Assembly (NCBI GenBank): GCA_964418365.1
Contig: CAYQLM010000021.1
Coordinates: 1 to 37,429, forward strand
Reading direction: 5' to 3'
From: JBBDXS01 sp964418365
Lineage (GTDB): Bacteria; Chloroflexota; Dehalococcoidia; DSTF01; RBG-16-68-14
Length of the DNA stretch: 37,429 nucleotides
The translations under genes and the position numbers were made by a program. Positions 17,421 to 28,994 of the stretch are shown one piece after another (positions within the stretch are counted from its first letter, which is position 1; each line of letters begins with the position of its first letter). The notes under the pieces were generated by a model that saw nothing but the letters and a program-made list of their open reading frames with translations, made no database searches and had not been told where the DNA came from.

Positions 17421-18293
17421 ATGAAGATCGGCGTTACGTTTCCCCAGACCGAGATCGGAAACGATCCCGCCGTCATCCGCGATTACGCACAGGCGGCGGA
17501 AGAGCTGGGCTTCAACCACATCCTCGTCTTCGATCACGTCCTCGGCGGCCACCCCGACCGATTCGAGAAGCTCGGCTTCAAACCGCCCTACAACTATCAG
17601 ACGCCCTTTCACGAGCCGATGGTGCTCTTCGGCATGCTCGCCGCGATCACAAGCTCCGTCGAGCTGGTGACCGGCATCCTGATCCTGCCGCAGCGCCAGA
17701 CGGCGCTCGTCGCGAAGCAGGCCGCCGCCATCGACGTGCTCAGCCGCGGGCGGCTGCGCCTCGGCGTCGGCATCGGCTGGAACCCGGTCGAGTACGAAGC
17801 GCTGGGCGAGAACTTCCATAATCGCGGCCGGCGCGTCGAGGAGCAGGCCGCGTTGCTGCGCGAGCTCTGGACGAAAGAGATCGTGAACTTCGAAGGGAAG
17901 TATCACCACGTGCGCCAGGCCGGCATCAACCCGCTCCCCGTACAGCGCCCAATCCCGATCTGGATGGGCGGCATGACAGAGCCGGTGCTCAAGCGCGTCG
18001 CGCGCATCGCCGACGGGTGGTTCCCGCAGTTCCGCCCCGGCCCCGACTCCAGCGCAACGATCGAGCGGCTCCGGCAGTACATCGCGGACGCCGGCCGCAA
18101 GGTCGAGGACGTCGGCATCGAGGGCCGCATCAGCGTCTTCAACACGCCCGAAGACCAGTGGGGCGCGGCGCTGGAAGCCTGGCGCGACATGGGCGCCACC
18201 CACGTCAGCTTCAACACGATGGCTGTGCAGCTCTCGCCGCAGGCCCACATCGACGCGATCCGGCGCTTCGCTAGCGTCGCGGCCCTCCGCTAG
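17421..18293 (+). CDS. LLM-class F420-dependent oxidoreductase
   Basis: 290 residues from ATG 17421, which gives the usual start MKIGVTFPQTEIG. The luciferase-like TIM-barrel pattern is clear: AAEELGFNHILVFDHVLG, ELVTGILILPQRQTALVAKQ and the segment RLRLGVGIGWNPVEYEALG. PIWMGGMTEPVLKRVARIADGWFP follows. These are features of F420-binding LLM enzymes of the mycobacterial Rv2161c/Rv3520c type. The cofactor is inferred from family resemblance. The substrate is unknown. It follows lysS by 13 bp and may be read from the same transcript. Confidence 0.88.
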   Translation: MKIGVTFPQTEIGNDPAVIRDYAQAAEELGFNHILVFDHVLGGHPDRFEKLGFKPPYNYQTPFHEPMVLFGMLAAITSSVELVTGILILPQRQTALVAKQAAAIDVLSRGRLRLGVGIGWNPVEYEALGENFHNRGRRVEEQAALLRELWTKEIVNFEGKYHHVRQAGINPLPVQRPIPIWMGGMTEPVLKRVARIADGWFPQFRPGPDSSATIERLRQYIADAGRKVEDVGIEGRISVFNTPEDQWGAALEAWRDMGATHVSFNTMAVQLSPQAHIDAIRRFASVAALR

Positions 18294-18313
18294 CAGGCAG
18301 CGCCGCAGTGACA

Positions 18314-18769
18314 ATGTACAAAGGCCAGCCCATCCCAACGGGGGAGGTCTCGCTCGCCCAGCCAGAGCCGGTCACATTGGCAGCTCTGCTTTCCGAGGCT
18401 GACCTCACCGAGCACGAAAGGGGCTGGTACGGGCGCGCCGAGAGCGACGCATCGATCCTGTACTTTTGCATCCTCCAAGATGGGCGCCCAACGGGCCAGA
18501 TCATGCTTCATGACATCGATGAGGCAGCAAGAGAAGCCCTGATCGGCTATCACATATTCCGCCGTTCGGATCGCGGTCGAGGCATCGGGACGCTGGCGCT
18601 CGGCGCAGTGCGCGACTATGCCTTCGCTCACCTGAACCTGCGACGGCTCGTGATCATTACCACGCTGGACAACGCTGCGTCGCGCCGCATCGCCGAGAAG
18701 TGCGGCTTCATTGAGACCGGCCCGGCACGAGAGGGGCCAGAGCTTGTGGTGTACGAGCAAGTGCCGTAG
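18314..18769 (+). CDS. GNAT-family N-acetyltransferase
   Basis: About 151 residues from ATG 18314; a GTG two codons earlier is equally possible and neither has a clear ribosome binding site. IGYHIFRRSDRGRGIGTLAL is the acetyl-CoA-binding strand and motif A loop (RGRGIG). LVIITTLDNAASRRIAEKCGF is motif B, typical of RimJ/RimL-like acetyltransferases. It lies 20 bp after the LLM gene on the same strand. The substrate is unknown. Confidence 0.83.
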   Translation: MYKGQPIPTGEVSLAQPEPVTLAALLSEADLTEHERGWYGRAESDASILYFCILQDGRPTGQIMLHDIDEAAREALIGYHIFRRSDRGRGIGTLALGAVRDYAFAHLNLRRLVIITTLDNAASRRIAEKCGFIETGPAREGPELVVYEQVP

Positions 18770-18814
18770 GGCGAGGCCGCAGGCGTTCGCCGCTAGCTGG
18801 GAGAGCTATCCGCC

Positions 18815-19687
18815 ATGCTGATCTGTTTCGTCGGTGACGTGCACGGGCGTATCTTCCACGCCATCGCCGCCGTCGCAACGCTGCAAGCCAAGCTCGGCAA
18901 ACGGTTCGATCTCATCATCCAGGTCGGCGACCTCGGCTTTCCCGACAACGATCGCGCCGACGAGCCGACGAAGCGCTACCTCGCCGTCGACCCGGCAGAG
19001 GGCGAACTTGCCCTCCTGGCGACGGCAGACGGCGCACGAGCGGAGGCGCTTCGGCGCGCGCGACATCTCTTCATGGGTCCCCTGCACTTCGTCCGCGGCA
19101 ACCACGAGGACTTCGAGTGGCTCGCATCATTATCGATCGACGCCGACAGCCACACGGCAGCGGCGGACCACCTGGATCTGCTCCGCTACGTGCCGGACGG
19201 CACCGTGCTCGAGTTCGATGACCTCCGCGTCGCCTTCCTCGGCGGCGTGGAAGAGCTGCCGGGCGCACCCGCGATCGATCGCGGGTCGTACGAGTCGCTG
19301 CTAGCAATGCCGCCCGGCGCAATCGATCTGCTCATCACGCACGAGGGGCCGTACGGTACCAGCACCGGCTACCGTGGCGACGTCCTCGGCTCGCGGCTCA
19401 TCTCCGCGCTGCTCGAAACGTTGCAGCCGCGCTACCACATCTTCGGCCACGCGCACTGCCCCATCGGGCCGCAGCCCTTCGGGCCCACGACGCTCCTCGG
19501 CCTCGATGCGCTCGTCGCCTCCCGGCTCTGGCATCCGGAGCAGGGCGGGCTGAAGCCCGGCTGCCTCGCTGTTCTCGACACGACCTCGGACGAACTCCGT
19601 CCCGTGACGGACGGCTGGCTCGCCGCCTTTCCCACGCCGTTCGACTTCGACGCGTGGTGGGACCAGGCTCTGCTTCGTTCAAGCTAA
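18815..19687 (+). CDS. calcineurin-like metallophosphoesterase
   Basis: 290 residues. The metal-binding motifs appear in order: GDVHG (7-11), GDLG (38-41), GNHE near 95, the His in ITHEGPYG near 173, and GHAH near 210. This is a complete binuclear-metal phosphoesterase site. The architecture of one domain with a long C-terminal tail (GLKPGCLAVLDT) resembles cytosolic phosphodiesterases; the substrate is not predictable. It starts 45 bp after the acetyltransferase and ends 22 bp before the MFS gene. Confidence 0.88.
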   Translation: MLICFVGDVHGRIFHAIAAVATLQAKLGKRFDLIIQVGDLGFPDNDRADEPTKRYLAVDPAEGELALLATADGARAEALRRARHLFMGPLHFVRGNHEDFEWLASLSIDADSHTAAADHLDLLRYVPDGTVLEFDDLRVAFLGGVEELPGAPAIDRGSYESLLAMPPGAIDLLITHEGPYGTSTGYRGDVLGSRLISALLETLQPRYHIFGHAHCPIGPQPFGPTTLLGLDALVASRLWHPEQGGLKPGCLAVLDTTSDELRPVTDGWLAAFPTPFDFDAWWDQALLRSS

Positions 19688-19697
19688 CACCCTTCGC

Positions 19698-19703
19698 TAT
19701 ACT
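19698..19703 (+). promoter_or_regulatory. -10 box of a near-leaderless promoter (MFS gene)
   Basis: TATACT ends six bases before the ATG at 19710 and no Shine-Dalgarno is present. Transcription would begin at or next to the start codon. Confidence 0.5.
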
Positions 19704-19709
19704 CTCCCG

Positions 19710-21008
19710 ATGCGTCTCCGTTTCGATGGCCTCTGGCGCCATCCCGACTTCGTCAAGCTCTGGACCGGGCAGACGATCTCGGTGTTCGGATCGCTGATCA
19801 CCGGCACCGCCATCCCCTTCACCGCCATCCTCACGCTCCACGCCTCGCCCATCCAGGTCGCGCTGCTCTCCGCCGCGAACCACGTGCCCGGCCTCCTGTT
19901 CGGCGTCGCCGCGGGCGTCTGGGTCGACCGGCTCCGGCGCCGACCCGTCATGATCGCCGCCGACGTCGGCCGTGCCGCCGTCATCGTCTCGATCCCGATC
20001 GCGTACGTGTTCGATGCGCTCACCATCTGGCAGCTGTACGCCGTCGCGCTCAGCGCCGGCGTGCTCACCATCTTCTTCGATGTCGCCTACCAGTCCTACG
20101 TGCCGACGCTCGTCTCGCGCGATGAGCTCATCGAGGGCAACAGCAAGCTCGCGGCGACGGCCAGCGTGTCCGAGTTCGCCGGCTTCAGCGTCTCCGGCTG
20201 GCTCGTGCAGGTCTTCAGCGGCCCCTTCGCCATGCTCGTCGACGCCATCTCCTTCATCGTGTCCGCCGCCTTCGTGCGCACGATCCGATCGCCCGAACCG
20301 CCGCCTCCCGAACCGGAGGCGCGCGCTCCCGCGCTGGCCGAGGCGGCTGAAGGCATGCGCGCCGTGCTGCGCGACCCGCTTCTGCGCTCGCTCGCGATCG
20401 CGACGCCGCTCGCCGCGTTCGGCATAGGGATGTTCTTCGCGACGTACATGATCTTCGTCACGCGCGGCCTCGGCTTCCACCCTGGCCTGCTCGGCGTCAT
20501 CTTCGGTCTCGGCGGCATCAGCTCCCTTTTCGGCGCGATGCTCGCCGGTGGCGCCGCGCGACGCTTCGGCTCCGGGCCCACGATGATCGCCGGCGTCGCG
20601 ATGATGGGCATCTCGATGCTCTTCATCCCGATCGCGCGCGGCGCCACGGTCGTCGCCGCCGGCCTGCTCATCGCCCAGCAGATCAGCGGCGACGGCATGT
20701 TCATGATGTTCGACATCAACGCGACGAGCTTGCGGCAGGCCATCGCGCCCGAGCGCATGCTGGGACGCGTGAACGCCTTCAACCGCATGCTCGATCTCGG
20801 GTTTACGCTCGCCGGCATTCTGGCCGGTGGCGTCATCGGCCAGACCGCCGGCCTGCGGCTCTCTCTGTATCTCGGCGCCGGCTCCATGCTCGCCGCCGCG
20901 CTCTGGCTCCTGGCCTCGCCATTGCGCTCGCTCGCCGCCGCTCCAGGGGAGGAGGAGCCGCTCTCCACCGCGCTCGACCCGACGCTCCCCCACGCGCCCA
21001 TCGTCTAA
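19710..21008 (+). CDS. MFS transporter (EntS/MFS_3-like)
   Basis: 432 residues with about 12 predicted hydrophobic segments. FVKLWTGQTISVFGSLITGTAIPF is the first helix, and GVAAGVWVDRLRRRPVMIAAD is the conserved loop 2-3 of the major facilitator superfamily. A cytoplasmic loop (about residues 190-212, Pro/Glu rich) separates the halves. The pattern matches the enterobactin exporter-like group that usually exports drugs or siderophores by proton antiport. The substrate is unknown. A large antisense reading frame across this gene is a composition shadow. Confidence 0.88.
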   Translation: MRLRFDGLWRHPDFVKLWTGQTISVFGSLITGTAIPFTAILTLHASPIQVALLSAANHVPGLLFGVAAGVWVDRLRRRPVMIAADVGRAAVIVSIPIAYVFDALTIWQLYAVALSAGVLTIFFDVAYQSYVPTLVSRDELIEGNSKLAATASVSEFAGFSVSGWLVQVFSGPFAMLVDAISFIVSAAFVRTIRSPEPPPPEPEARAPALAEAAEGMRAVLRDPLLRSLAIATPLAAFGIGMFFATYMIFVTRGLGFHPGLLGVIFGLGGISSLFGAMLAGGAARRFGSGPTMIAGVAMMGISMLFIPIARGATVVAAGLLIAQQISGDGMFMMFDINATSLRQAIAPERMLGRVNAFNRMLDLGFTLAGILAGGVIGQTAGLRLSLYLGAGSMLAAALWLLASPLRSLAAAPGEEEPLSTALDPTLPHAPIV

Positions 21009-21040
21009 CGCGGGCCGTTCGTTCGTACGTTCGCAGCCGA

Positions 21041-21046
21041 TATAAT
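21041..21046 (+). promoter_or_regulatory. consensus -10 box before alaS
   Basis: A perfect TATAAT ends nine bases before the alaS ATG. The -35 region is weak. No ribosome binding site fits in the gap, so the mRNA is probably leaderless or nearly so. Confidence 0.55.
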
Positions 21047-21055
21047 CCCATCGAC

Positions 21056-23699
<2,644 letters not shown>

Positions 23700-23735
23700 C
23701 ACAGCGCACTTCGGCTTCTCCTGCGCTCCGCGTGC

Positions 23736-23741
23736 TACGAT
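23736..23741 (+). promoter_or_regulatory. -10-like hexamer before the second hydrolase–cyclase
   Basis: TACGAT ends six bases before the GTG at 23748. There is no Shine-Dalgarno; a leaderless start is likely. Confidence 0.4.
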
Positions 23742-23747
23742 GCCTCC

Positions 23748-25100
23748 GTGGAACCGCAGACCCGGTATGCCCAGACCAGCGACGGCGTGAGCATCGCCTA
23801 CTCCTTGTCAGGCGAAGGCCAGCCGCTGGTGTTGGCAGGCCCTCCTATGGTGATGCACTGCCAACTGAACTGGAAAACGTTCGCGGACCTCTATCTTCCT
23901 CTGGCCGGCAGGCTCCGCCTCATCACTTACGATCCGCGCGGCGCGGGACTCTCCGACCGCAGCGCTCTCGACTTCTCGATCGAGGCGATGGTGCGCGATC
24001 TGGAGGCGGTAGTGCTGCACACGGGGCTAGGTTCGTTCGCACTAGCCGCGTTCTATGACGCCGTTCCCGTCGCCATCACGTTCGCCGCGCGTTACCCCGA
24101 GCGTCTCAGCAAGCTCGTCATCCTCAATGGCTACACGTCGGCAGCAGACTTCCTGACCTCGGCGGCGGGACAGGCCCACACGGCGTTGCTCGAACAGGAT
24201 TGGGTCCTCTTTACAGAAACGCTCACGCGCGTGCTCATGGGCACCGATGACCCGCAATACGACGCGGCGGTCGCGGAGCACATGCGCGCCGCTATCGAGC
24301 CGGAGGCGTTCCGTCAATTCATGGCAGAGGAGCTGACATGGGTCGACGTTTCCCCGCTCCTGGGGCGCATTACCGCGCCTACGCTCGTGCTCCACAGCAA
24401 GAACAACGCCTTCATCCCCGCGACGGTCTCGCAGCGGATCGCCAAGTCGATTACGGACGCCGGCTTCCTGCTCATCACGGATGACCGGCACGACGTGGCG
24501 CCGCTCATCATCGACTTCGTCGCGGGCGGGGCCAAGACGCCGGACACCGGACGGACGCAGGGCGCGAGCCCGGCCGAGTTTCGCACGATCATGTTCACCG
24601 ACATCACCGACTCCACGAGCCTGACCCAACGTCTCGGCGACGAGAAGGCGCAGGCGCTGGTGCACACGCACAACAGCATCGTGCGCGAGGCGCTGCGCGC
24701 CCAGGGCGGCACGGAGATCAAACATACCGGCGATGGGATCATGGCCTCCTTCACGTCCGCGACCGCCGCGCTGCAATGCGCAGCCGCGATCGAGCGTTCG
24801 ATCGCGGCGCAGAACCGCGACCTGCCGCCCGACGATCAGCGCGATGGCACGCTCTCCGTTCACATCGGCGTGAACGCCGGCGAGCCGGTCGCCGAGGGCA
24901 CGGACCTGTTCGGCACGGCGGTCCAGCTCGCGCGGCGCGTCTGCGACCACGCGGCCGGCGGCGAGATCCTCGTCGCGGACGTGGTACGGCAGCTCGCGGC
25001 GGGCAAAGACTTTCTCTTCGCAGACCGCGGCGAGACCGCGCTGCGCGGGTTCGAGGACCCGGTTCGGCTCTACGAGCTGCGCTGGCGCGAGGATAGCTAG
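23748..25100 (+). CDS. degenerate alpha/beta-hydrolase–class III adenylate cyclase
   Basis: 450 residues from GTG 23748, a paralogue of the gene at 1-1313 (same start MEPxxxYAxTSDGVSIAY). In the hydrolase half the nucleophile elbow is lost: AFYDAV stands where the paralogue has GAQSGG, so Ser is Asp104, and no His follows the last strand. That half is therefore non-catalytic. The cyclase half (about 275-450) keeps the two Asp of FTDITDST, Lys-His-Thr before GDG and the Arg of QLARRV. The transition-state Asn of the usual VNxAxR is Gln. Catalysis may be reduced. Likely role: cAMP production controlled by a dead-hydrolase ligand sensor (inference). Confidence 0.88.
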   Translation: MEPQTRYAQTSDGVSIAYSLSGEGQPLVLAGPPMVMHCQLNWKTFADLYLPLAGRLRLITYDPRGAGLSDRSALDFSIEAMVRDLEAVVLHTGLGSFALAAFYDAVPVAITFAARYPERLSKLVILNGYTSAADFLTSAAGQAHTALLEQDWVLFTETLTRVLMGTDDPQYDAAVAEHMRAAIEPEAFRQFMAEELTWVDVSPLLGRITAPTLVLHSKNNAFIPATVSQRIAKSITDAGFLLITDDRHDVAPLIIDFVAGGAKTPDTGRTQGASPAEFRTIMFTDITDSTSLTQRLGDEKAQALVHTHNSIVREALRAQGGTEIKHTGDGIMASFTSATAALQCAAAIERSIAAQNRDLPPDDQRDGTLSVHIGVNAGEPVAEGTDLFGTAVQLARRVCDHAAGGEILVADVVRQLAAGKDFLFADRGETALRGFEDPVRLYELRWREDS

Positions 25101-25148
25101 CAAGCTCCGTGCTACACTTCCCGCGCGAATCTCACATCGAGGTGCCCC

Positions 25149-25907
25149 GTGACGTCAGCAGACCTTGAGCATACCTACGACTCCGACAAGCCCGCCGGCC
25201 CGCCCGACACCAAAGACCAGCCGAAGATCGCGCTCGCCATCGGCGCGCACCCGGACGACACCGACTTCGGCTGCGCGGGCACGGCCCATCTCTGGACGAA
25301 GGCCGGCTGGGACTTCTACTACTGCGTCGTCACCGACGGATCGAAGGGAACGAGCGACGCGTCGCTCACATCCGACCGCCTCGTGCCGTTGCGCCAGCAG
25401 GAGCAGCGCAACGCCGCCGCGGTCCTCGGCGTCAAGGACGTCTTCTTCCTTGAGGGCAACGTCGACGGCGAGCTCACGTACACCCGCAGGCTCCTCGGCG
25501 ACATCGTGCGCATCATCCGTCAGCTCAAGCCCTACGCCGTCTTCACCCACGAGCCGAGCCAGGTCTTCCATCGCAACGCGTTCGTCAACCACAGCGATCA
25601 TCGCGCGACGGGCCTCGCCACCATCGACGCCGTCTATCCGACCGCCCGCGACCGGCTCAACTTTCCCGAGCACCTCGACGAAGGCCTCGAAACGCACAAC
25701 GTGAAGGAGGTCTTCATCTGGGGCAACGACGACCCCAACTACCCCGTCGACATCACGGATGCCGTCGAGACGAAGATCCAGGCGCTCCTGCGCCATGCGA
25801 GCCAGTTCGGCGAAGGCGCGGAGTTCCTTAACTTCGTTCGCGAGCGCTGGAAGGACGAAGACGGCCGCTACTACGAGCGCTTCCGCCGCATCACGATGTG
25901 GCGCTAG
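25149..25907 (+). CDS. PIG-L family (LmbE-like) deacetylase
   Basis: 252 residues from GTG 25149. The zinc-binding AHPDD is at residues 33-37 and the third ligand is in NHSDHRATG near 150. TDGSKGT and RQQEQRNAAAVLGV are family-typical. Members remove N-acetyl groups from GlcNAc-type substrates, for example in mycothiol-like thiol synthesis or glycolipid and antibiotic pathways. No other genes of those pathways are nearby, so the substrate is open. TACACT near 25111 is a possible -10 box. Confidence 0.9.
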   Translation: MTSADLEHTYDSDKPAGPPDTKDQPKIALAIGAHPDDTDFGCAGTAHLWTKAGWDFYYCVVTDGSKGTSDASLTSDRLVPLRQQEQRNAAAVLGVKDVFFLEGNVDGELTYTRRLLGDIVRIIRQLKPYAVFTHEPSQVFHRNAFVNHSDHRATGLATIDAVYPTARDRLNFPEHLDEGLETHNVKEVFIWGNDDPNYPVDITDAVETKIQALLRHASQFGEGAEFLNFVRERWKDEDGRYYERFRRITMWR

Positions 25908-25933
25908 CCCGCTTCTGCCCCAACCGGGCCTCG

Positions 25934-26672
25934 CTACGTGTGCTTGTGCGCGACGAAGACGCTGTGCCGGTAGGAAGCGGTGAACGGTGCCTGAATGTCT
26001 CCGAGTTGCGCGCCCAGGTCGACGTCGGAGAAGTCGCCGTACGCGGCGAGAAGTCCGAGGATGGAGCTCGTGCTCGGGAACCGCGCGTTGCCGGTGAAGT
26101 CCCGACGCTCCACTAAGCCGAACACCTTTCGGAGACTGTCAGCACCGTTCTCCCGAGAACGTCGACGGCGGGAGTGACTCGCCGAGGGCATCCCACAACT
26201 CGCGGAGGTGGTCGTCTGAGTACGTGATGGCAACCAGCCTTCCCCCGGGCCGCAGCACCCGGGCGATCTCTGCCAGGCCCTCGTCGAGGTCCGGCACGTG
26301 GTACAGGACACGGTTCGCAAGCACGCAGTCGAACTCTTCGCCGGCGAAGGGAAGAGCTTGGACATCCCCCATCATCGCGGGGAGGCCACGCGCGCGGGTG
26401 AGGGCGACCATCCTAGGCGAGAGATCGAGCGCGACGACGTCTACGGCGAGTTGGCGCTGGAGCCGCTCCGAGAAGTCGCCGGTGCCGCACCCGACATCGA
26501 GAACGCGGGCTGGCTCGCCCTCAGCCACGGCGTCGACGATCGCGTCCTCGACGAGCGGCCCGTGCAGTTCAACCCACGCAGTCAGCCGACGCGCGAGGAA
26601 CCGGTCCTCCGTCGCGTATTCCCGCAGGACCGTGGCGGGATCGTTCACCCGTGACGATTGCTGCTCGGTCAA
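25934..26672 (-). pseudogene. class I SAM-dependent methyltransferase, frameshifted
   Basis: The first frame (26672 down to 26139) encodes a methyltransferase with motif I VLDVGCGTGDF, the acidic residue in VALDLSP and RVLRPGGRLVAITYS (a Methyltransf_11-type fold). It stops early after LPPSTFSG. The expected C-terminal part continues in the next frame (ENGADSLRKVFGLVERRDF, then YRHSVFVAHKHT) to a stop at 25934. Removing one base, best within the GGG on the coding strand (26152-26154), joins the frames. It may be a sequencing error or a real lesion. The start shown is TTG; a GTG near 26645 is an alternative. Substrate is unknown. Confidence 0.8.
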
Positions 26673-26744
26673 CTCACAGGGAGTTTACCTCGTCCGCCTG
26701 TCGGCCGGCTTGCCTCAGAATGACGGGGAATTCAGAGTTACAGT

Positions 26745-27218
26745 GTGATCGCTCGCTTTTGTCCTCGCTGCGGCACCGCGCTGCACAGGCGCGCCGCCTT
26801 CGGCAAACGAAGGCCGGTCTGCCCCAACTGCGGGTACGTGCATTTTGACGACCCGAAGGTCGCTGCCGGCGTGCTCGCGGAGCGGCGGGGCCAGCTGCTG
26901 CTCGTGCGGCGCAACCACGAGCCGCACGTGGGCGAGTGGTCCTTCCCCTCCGGCTACATCGACGCAGGCGAACAGCTCGAGGCGGGCGCGATCCGCGAGA
27001 CGAAGGAGGAGACCGGCCTCGAGGTGCGCATCGACCGCCTGCTCGGTGCCTGGTCGACGGCGGGCGAGCGCGTGATCTTCATCGCGTATGCCGCGCGGGT
27101 GACCGGCGGGCGGATCGAGGTTGGGGCGGAGTGCATCGATGTGCGCTTCTTTCCGCCTGGCGGACTACCGCCGCTGGCGTTCCCGCACGACGAAGCGATC
27201 GTGCGCGCGTGGCGCTAG
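26745..27218 (+). CDS. Nudix hydrolase with N-terminal zinc ribbon
   Basis: 157 residues from GTG 26745. Four cysteines (C6, C9, C26, C29) form a zinc ribbon as in NudC-type NADH pyrophosphatases. The Nudix box GYIDAGEQ...REtkEETGL (about 68-90) has all the conserved Glu residues. The protein lacks the longer NudC N-terminal domain and SQPWPFP-like tail, so ADP-ribose or other nucleoside-diphosphate-linked substrates are as likely as NADH. It is convergent with the CapA-like gene (36 bp apart). Confidence 0.9.
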   Translation: MIARFCPRCGTALHRRAAFGKRRPVCPNCGYVHFDDPKVAAGVLAERRGQLLLVRRNHEPHVGEWSFPSGYIDAGEQLEAGAIRETKEETGLEVRIDRLLGAWSTAGERVIFIAYAARVTGGRIEVGAECIDVRFFPPGGLPPLAFPHDEAIVRAWR

Positions 27219-27254
27219 CGCGCTCGGCCGGCTATTGGCGTTTCGCATGGGTGT

Positions 27255-28880
27255 TCACGGAAGCTGCGCGCTGGCGTCCCAGATGCGGCCCAGGATCTGT
27301 TGCGCCTCATCCGCGCCCGCGAAGTCCGGCTGGTGCTGGTCGTAGATGTGCACCGGGTAGATCTCGATGCCCTTGAGCTTCGCGCCGTCGAACGCCGTCT
27401 CCAGCACCATCCCCTGCTGCGTCTCCAGCGACCAGCTCTGGTCGAAGACGAAGTTCCCCAGCGAGTAGGTGACGAACTTGCCCGGCGTCGCTTGCACCGC
27501 CTGCACCCAGTGCGGATGGTTGCCGATCACCATCGTCGCGCCCGCATCGAGCGCCGCCGCGGCGATCGTCTGCTGGCGCTCCGTCGGCACGCTCGTGTAC
27601 TCGACGCCCCAGTGCGGCATGACGATCACCACGTCGGCCTCGCTCGCCGCCGCAGCGACATCCTCGCGCACGTACGTCTCGTCGAGCGGCGCGGTCCCGG
27701 CCGAGGCAAGGTCGGCGTGGTAGTACTCCGCGATGTCGTCGTATGCAAGGAACGCAAAGCGCACGCCCTTCACGGTGAGGATGACCGGCTTGCGCGCGTC
27801 CGCGAGGTCGCTCCCGCTCCCGACGACCTGGATGCCGTGCGCGCGCAGGTTGTCCTTCGTCGCGAACATCGCCTGCGCGCCGCAGGCGCCGATCTGACCA
27901 CAGTCCAGCGAGTGGTTGGCGGCGTTCGTGATCAAGTCGTACCCCGCGTAGACCAGTCCGTCGACGCTCGCCGCGGGCGCCGCGAGGTTGAAGGTATCGA
28001 TGCAGCCGATCGGCGGGCTGATGTCCGCCATCGACGCGTCGAGGCTACCCGTCGTGATGTCGGCCTGCGAGAGCCACTGGCCCATCGGCAGGAACGCATG
28101 CCGGTAGTCGCCGTAGTCGCGCTGTTTCGCGTACGCGCAGCGCGACGGGATGATGTCGCCCGTCGAGCGCATGATGATCGGGTCGGGCGGCGGCGCGGTG
28201 AGCGACGCGCTGAGGTCGTCCGCCAGCGTGTGTAGTGCGCCGTCGAAACGCTTGTTGCCGAGCTCGCGCGTCGACACCCATTCCTTCTGCGCGAGCGGAT
28301 ACGCGGCCATGTCGCCCCGGCCGAACACGATGTTCACGCCGTCGACCGTCAGGCTGCGCGCGCGCGCATCGACGGCGTCCAGCGGCAGCAGCGCGATCGC
28401 GTTCGGATCGCTGGCTAGCTCAGCGGGGATGGCGTCGAGCGCGACCGGCTCCGTAGCCGGCGTGACGTCCGGCCACCACTGCGCGAACGGTACCGGCGTA
28501 TCGGCCGGTACCAGAACCCGCCGCCACTGGTCCGACCGCCCGGCTACCGCGTCGCCCAGATCCGCCATCGTGGTCTCGCCGACCGGGCTGGGCAGCTGCA
28601 CCGCCGCCACCCAGTAGCCGGCGACAAACGTCGTCGCATCGCTCTTCTTCGAAGGCACGCTGCTGACGAAGATGTCCCCTGTGGCAAGATCCGTCGCCGG
28701 CTCGACCCTCAGGTGCGCCTGCGCCAGCGAAGCCTGCGCAACGCCGAGCGCGCGCTCGGCTAACGCGGGGTCGGCAGCGATGTGCACGACTTTCGGCGCC
28801 GCGGAGGCGCCGCCGCACGCGGCGAGCAGGACCGTCGACAGCGCCAGGCCCAGCCAGCCAGCGACGAGACCTCTTCGCAC
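27255..28880 (-). CDS. CapA-like lipoprotein (PGA_cap metallophosphatase-like domain)
   Basis: 541 residues from GTG 28880, with AGGGAGGG upstream. The signal peptide ends in a lipobox LLAAC (Cys22), so the protein is a membrane lipoprotein. Residues about 30-235 form a domain resembling a periplasmic binding or phosphate-binding protein. Residues about 240-510 are the CapA/PGA_cap calcineurin-like fold: STGDIIPSR, GSLDASMADI, NAANHSLDCG, MPHWGVEYT and GNHPHWVQ. CapA proteins act in poly-gamma-glutamate or capsule assembly, but many homologues have other roles. No capB or capC is visible. The gene is divergent from the promoter at 28961. Confidence 0.87.
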   Translation of the reverse strand: MRRGLVAGWLGLALSTVLLAACGGASAAPKVVHIAADPALAERALGVAQASLAQAHLRVEPATDLATGDIFVSSVPSKKSDATTFVAGYWVAAVQLPSPVGETTMADLGDAVAGRSDQWRRVLVPADTPVPFAQWWPDVTPATEPVALDAIPAELASDPNAIALLPLDAVDARARSLTVDGVNIVFGRGDMAAYPLAQKEWVSTRELGNKRFDGALHTLADDLSASLTAPPPDPIIMRSTGDIIPSRCAYAKQRDYGDYRHAFLPMGQWLSQADITTGSLDASMADISPPIGCIDTFNLAAPAASVDGLVYAGYDLITNAANHSLDCGQIGACGAQAMFATKDNLRAHGIQVVGSGSDLADARKPVILTVKGVRFAFLAYDDIAEYYHADLASAGTAPLDETYVREDVAAAASEADVVIVMPHWGVEYTSVPTERQQTIAAAALDAGATMVIGNHPHWVQAVQATPGKFVTYSLGNFVFDQSWSLETQQGMVLETAFDGAKLKGIEIYPVHIYDQHQPDFAGADEAQQILGRIWDASAQLP

Positions 28881-28960
28881 CAGGCCCTCCCTGCCCTATC
28901 GCGCGCGAACGGCCAAGTATACCGCCGGTCCAGGAAGGTGAACGGATTTGGCGGCAGGTC

Positions 28961-28988
28961 TTGACAAACGCCGCGGCAGGAGTATACT
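28961..28988 (+). promoter_or_regulatory. strong sigma70 promoter, copy A
   Basis: TTGACA (28961-28966), 16 bases, TATACT (28983-28988). The same promoter with a nearly identical spacer recurs at 31369. Transcription should start near 28995 and read a leader of almost 400 nt before the gene at 29392. Confidence 0.8.
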
Positions 28989-28994
28989 AAGCGG

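Noticed and set aside
19398..20993. 531-codon open frame antisense to the MFS transporter and phosphoesterase
   Set aside because: It is Gly/Glu/Arg/Asp/His repetitive, without motifs, and lies entirely opposite two well-supported genes; it follows from GC bias at third positions.
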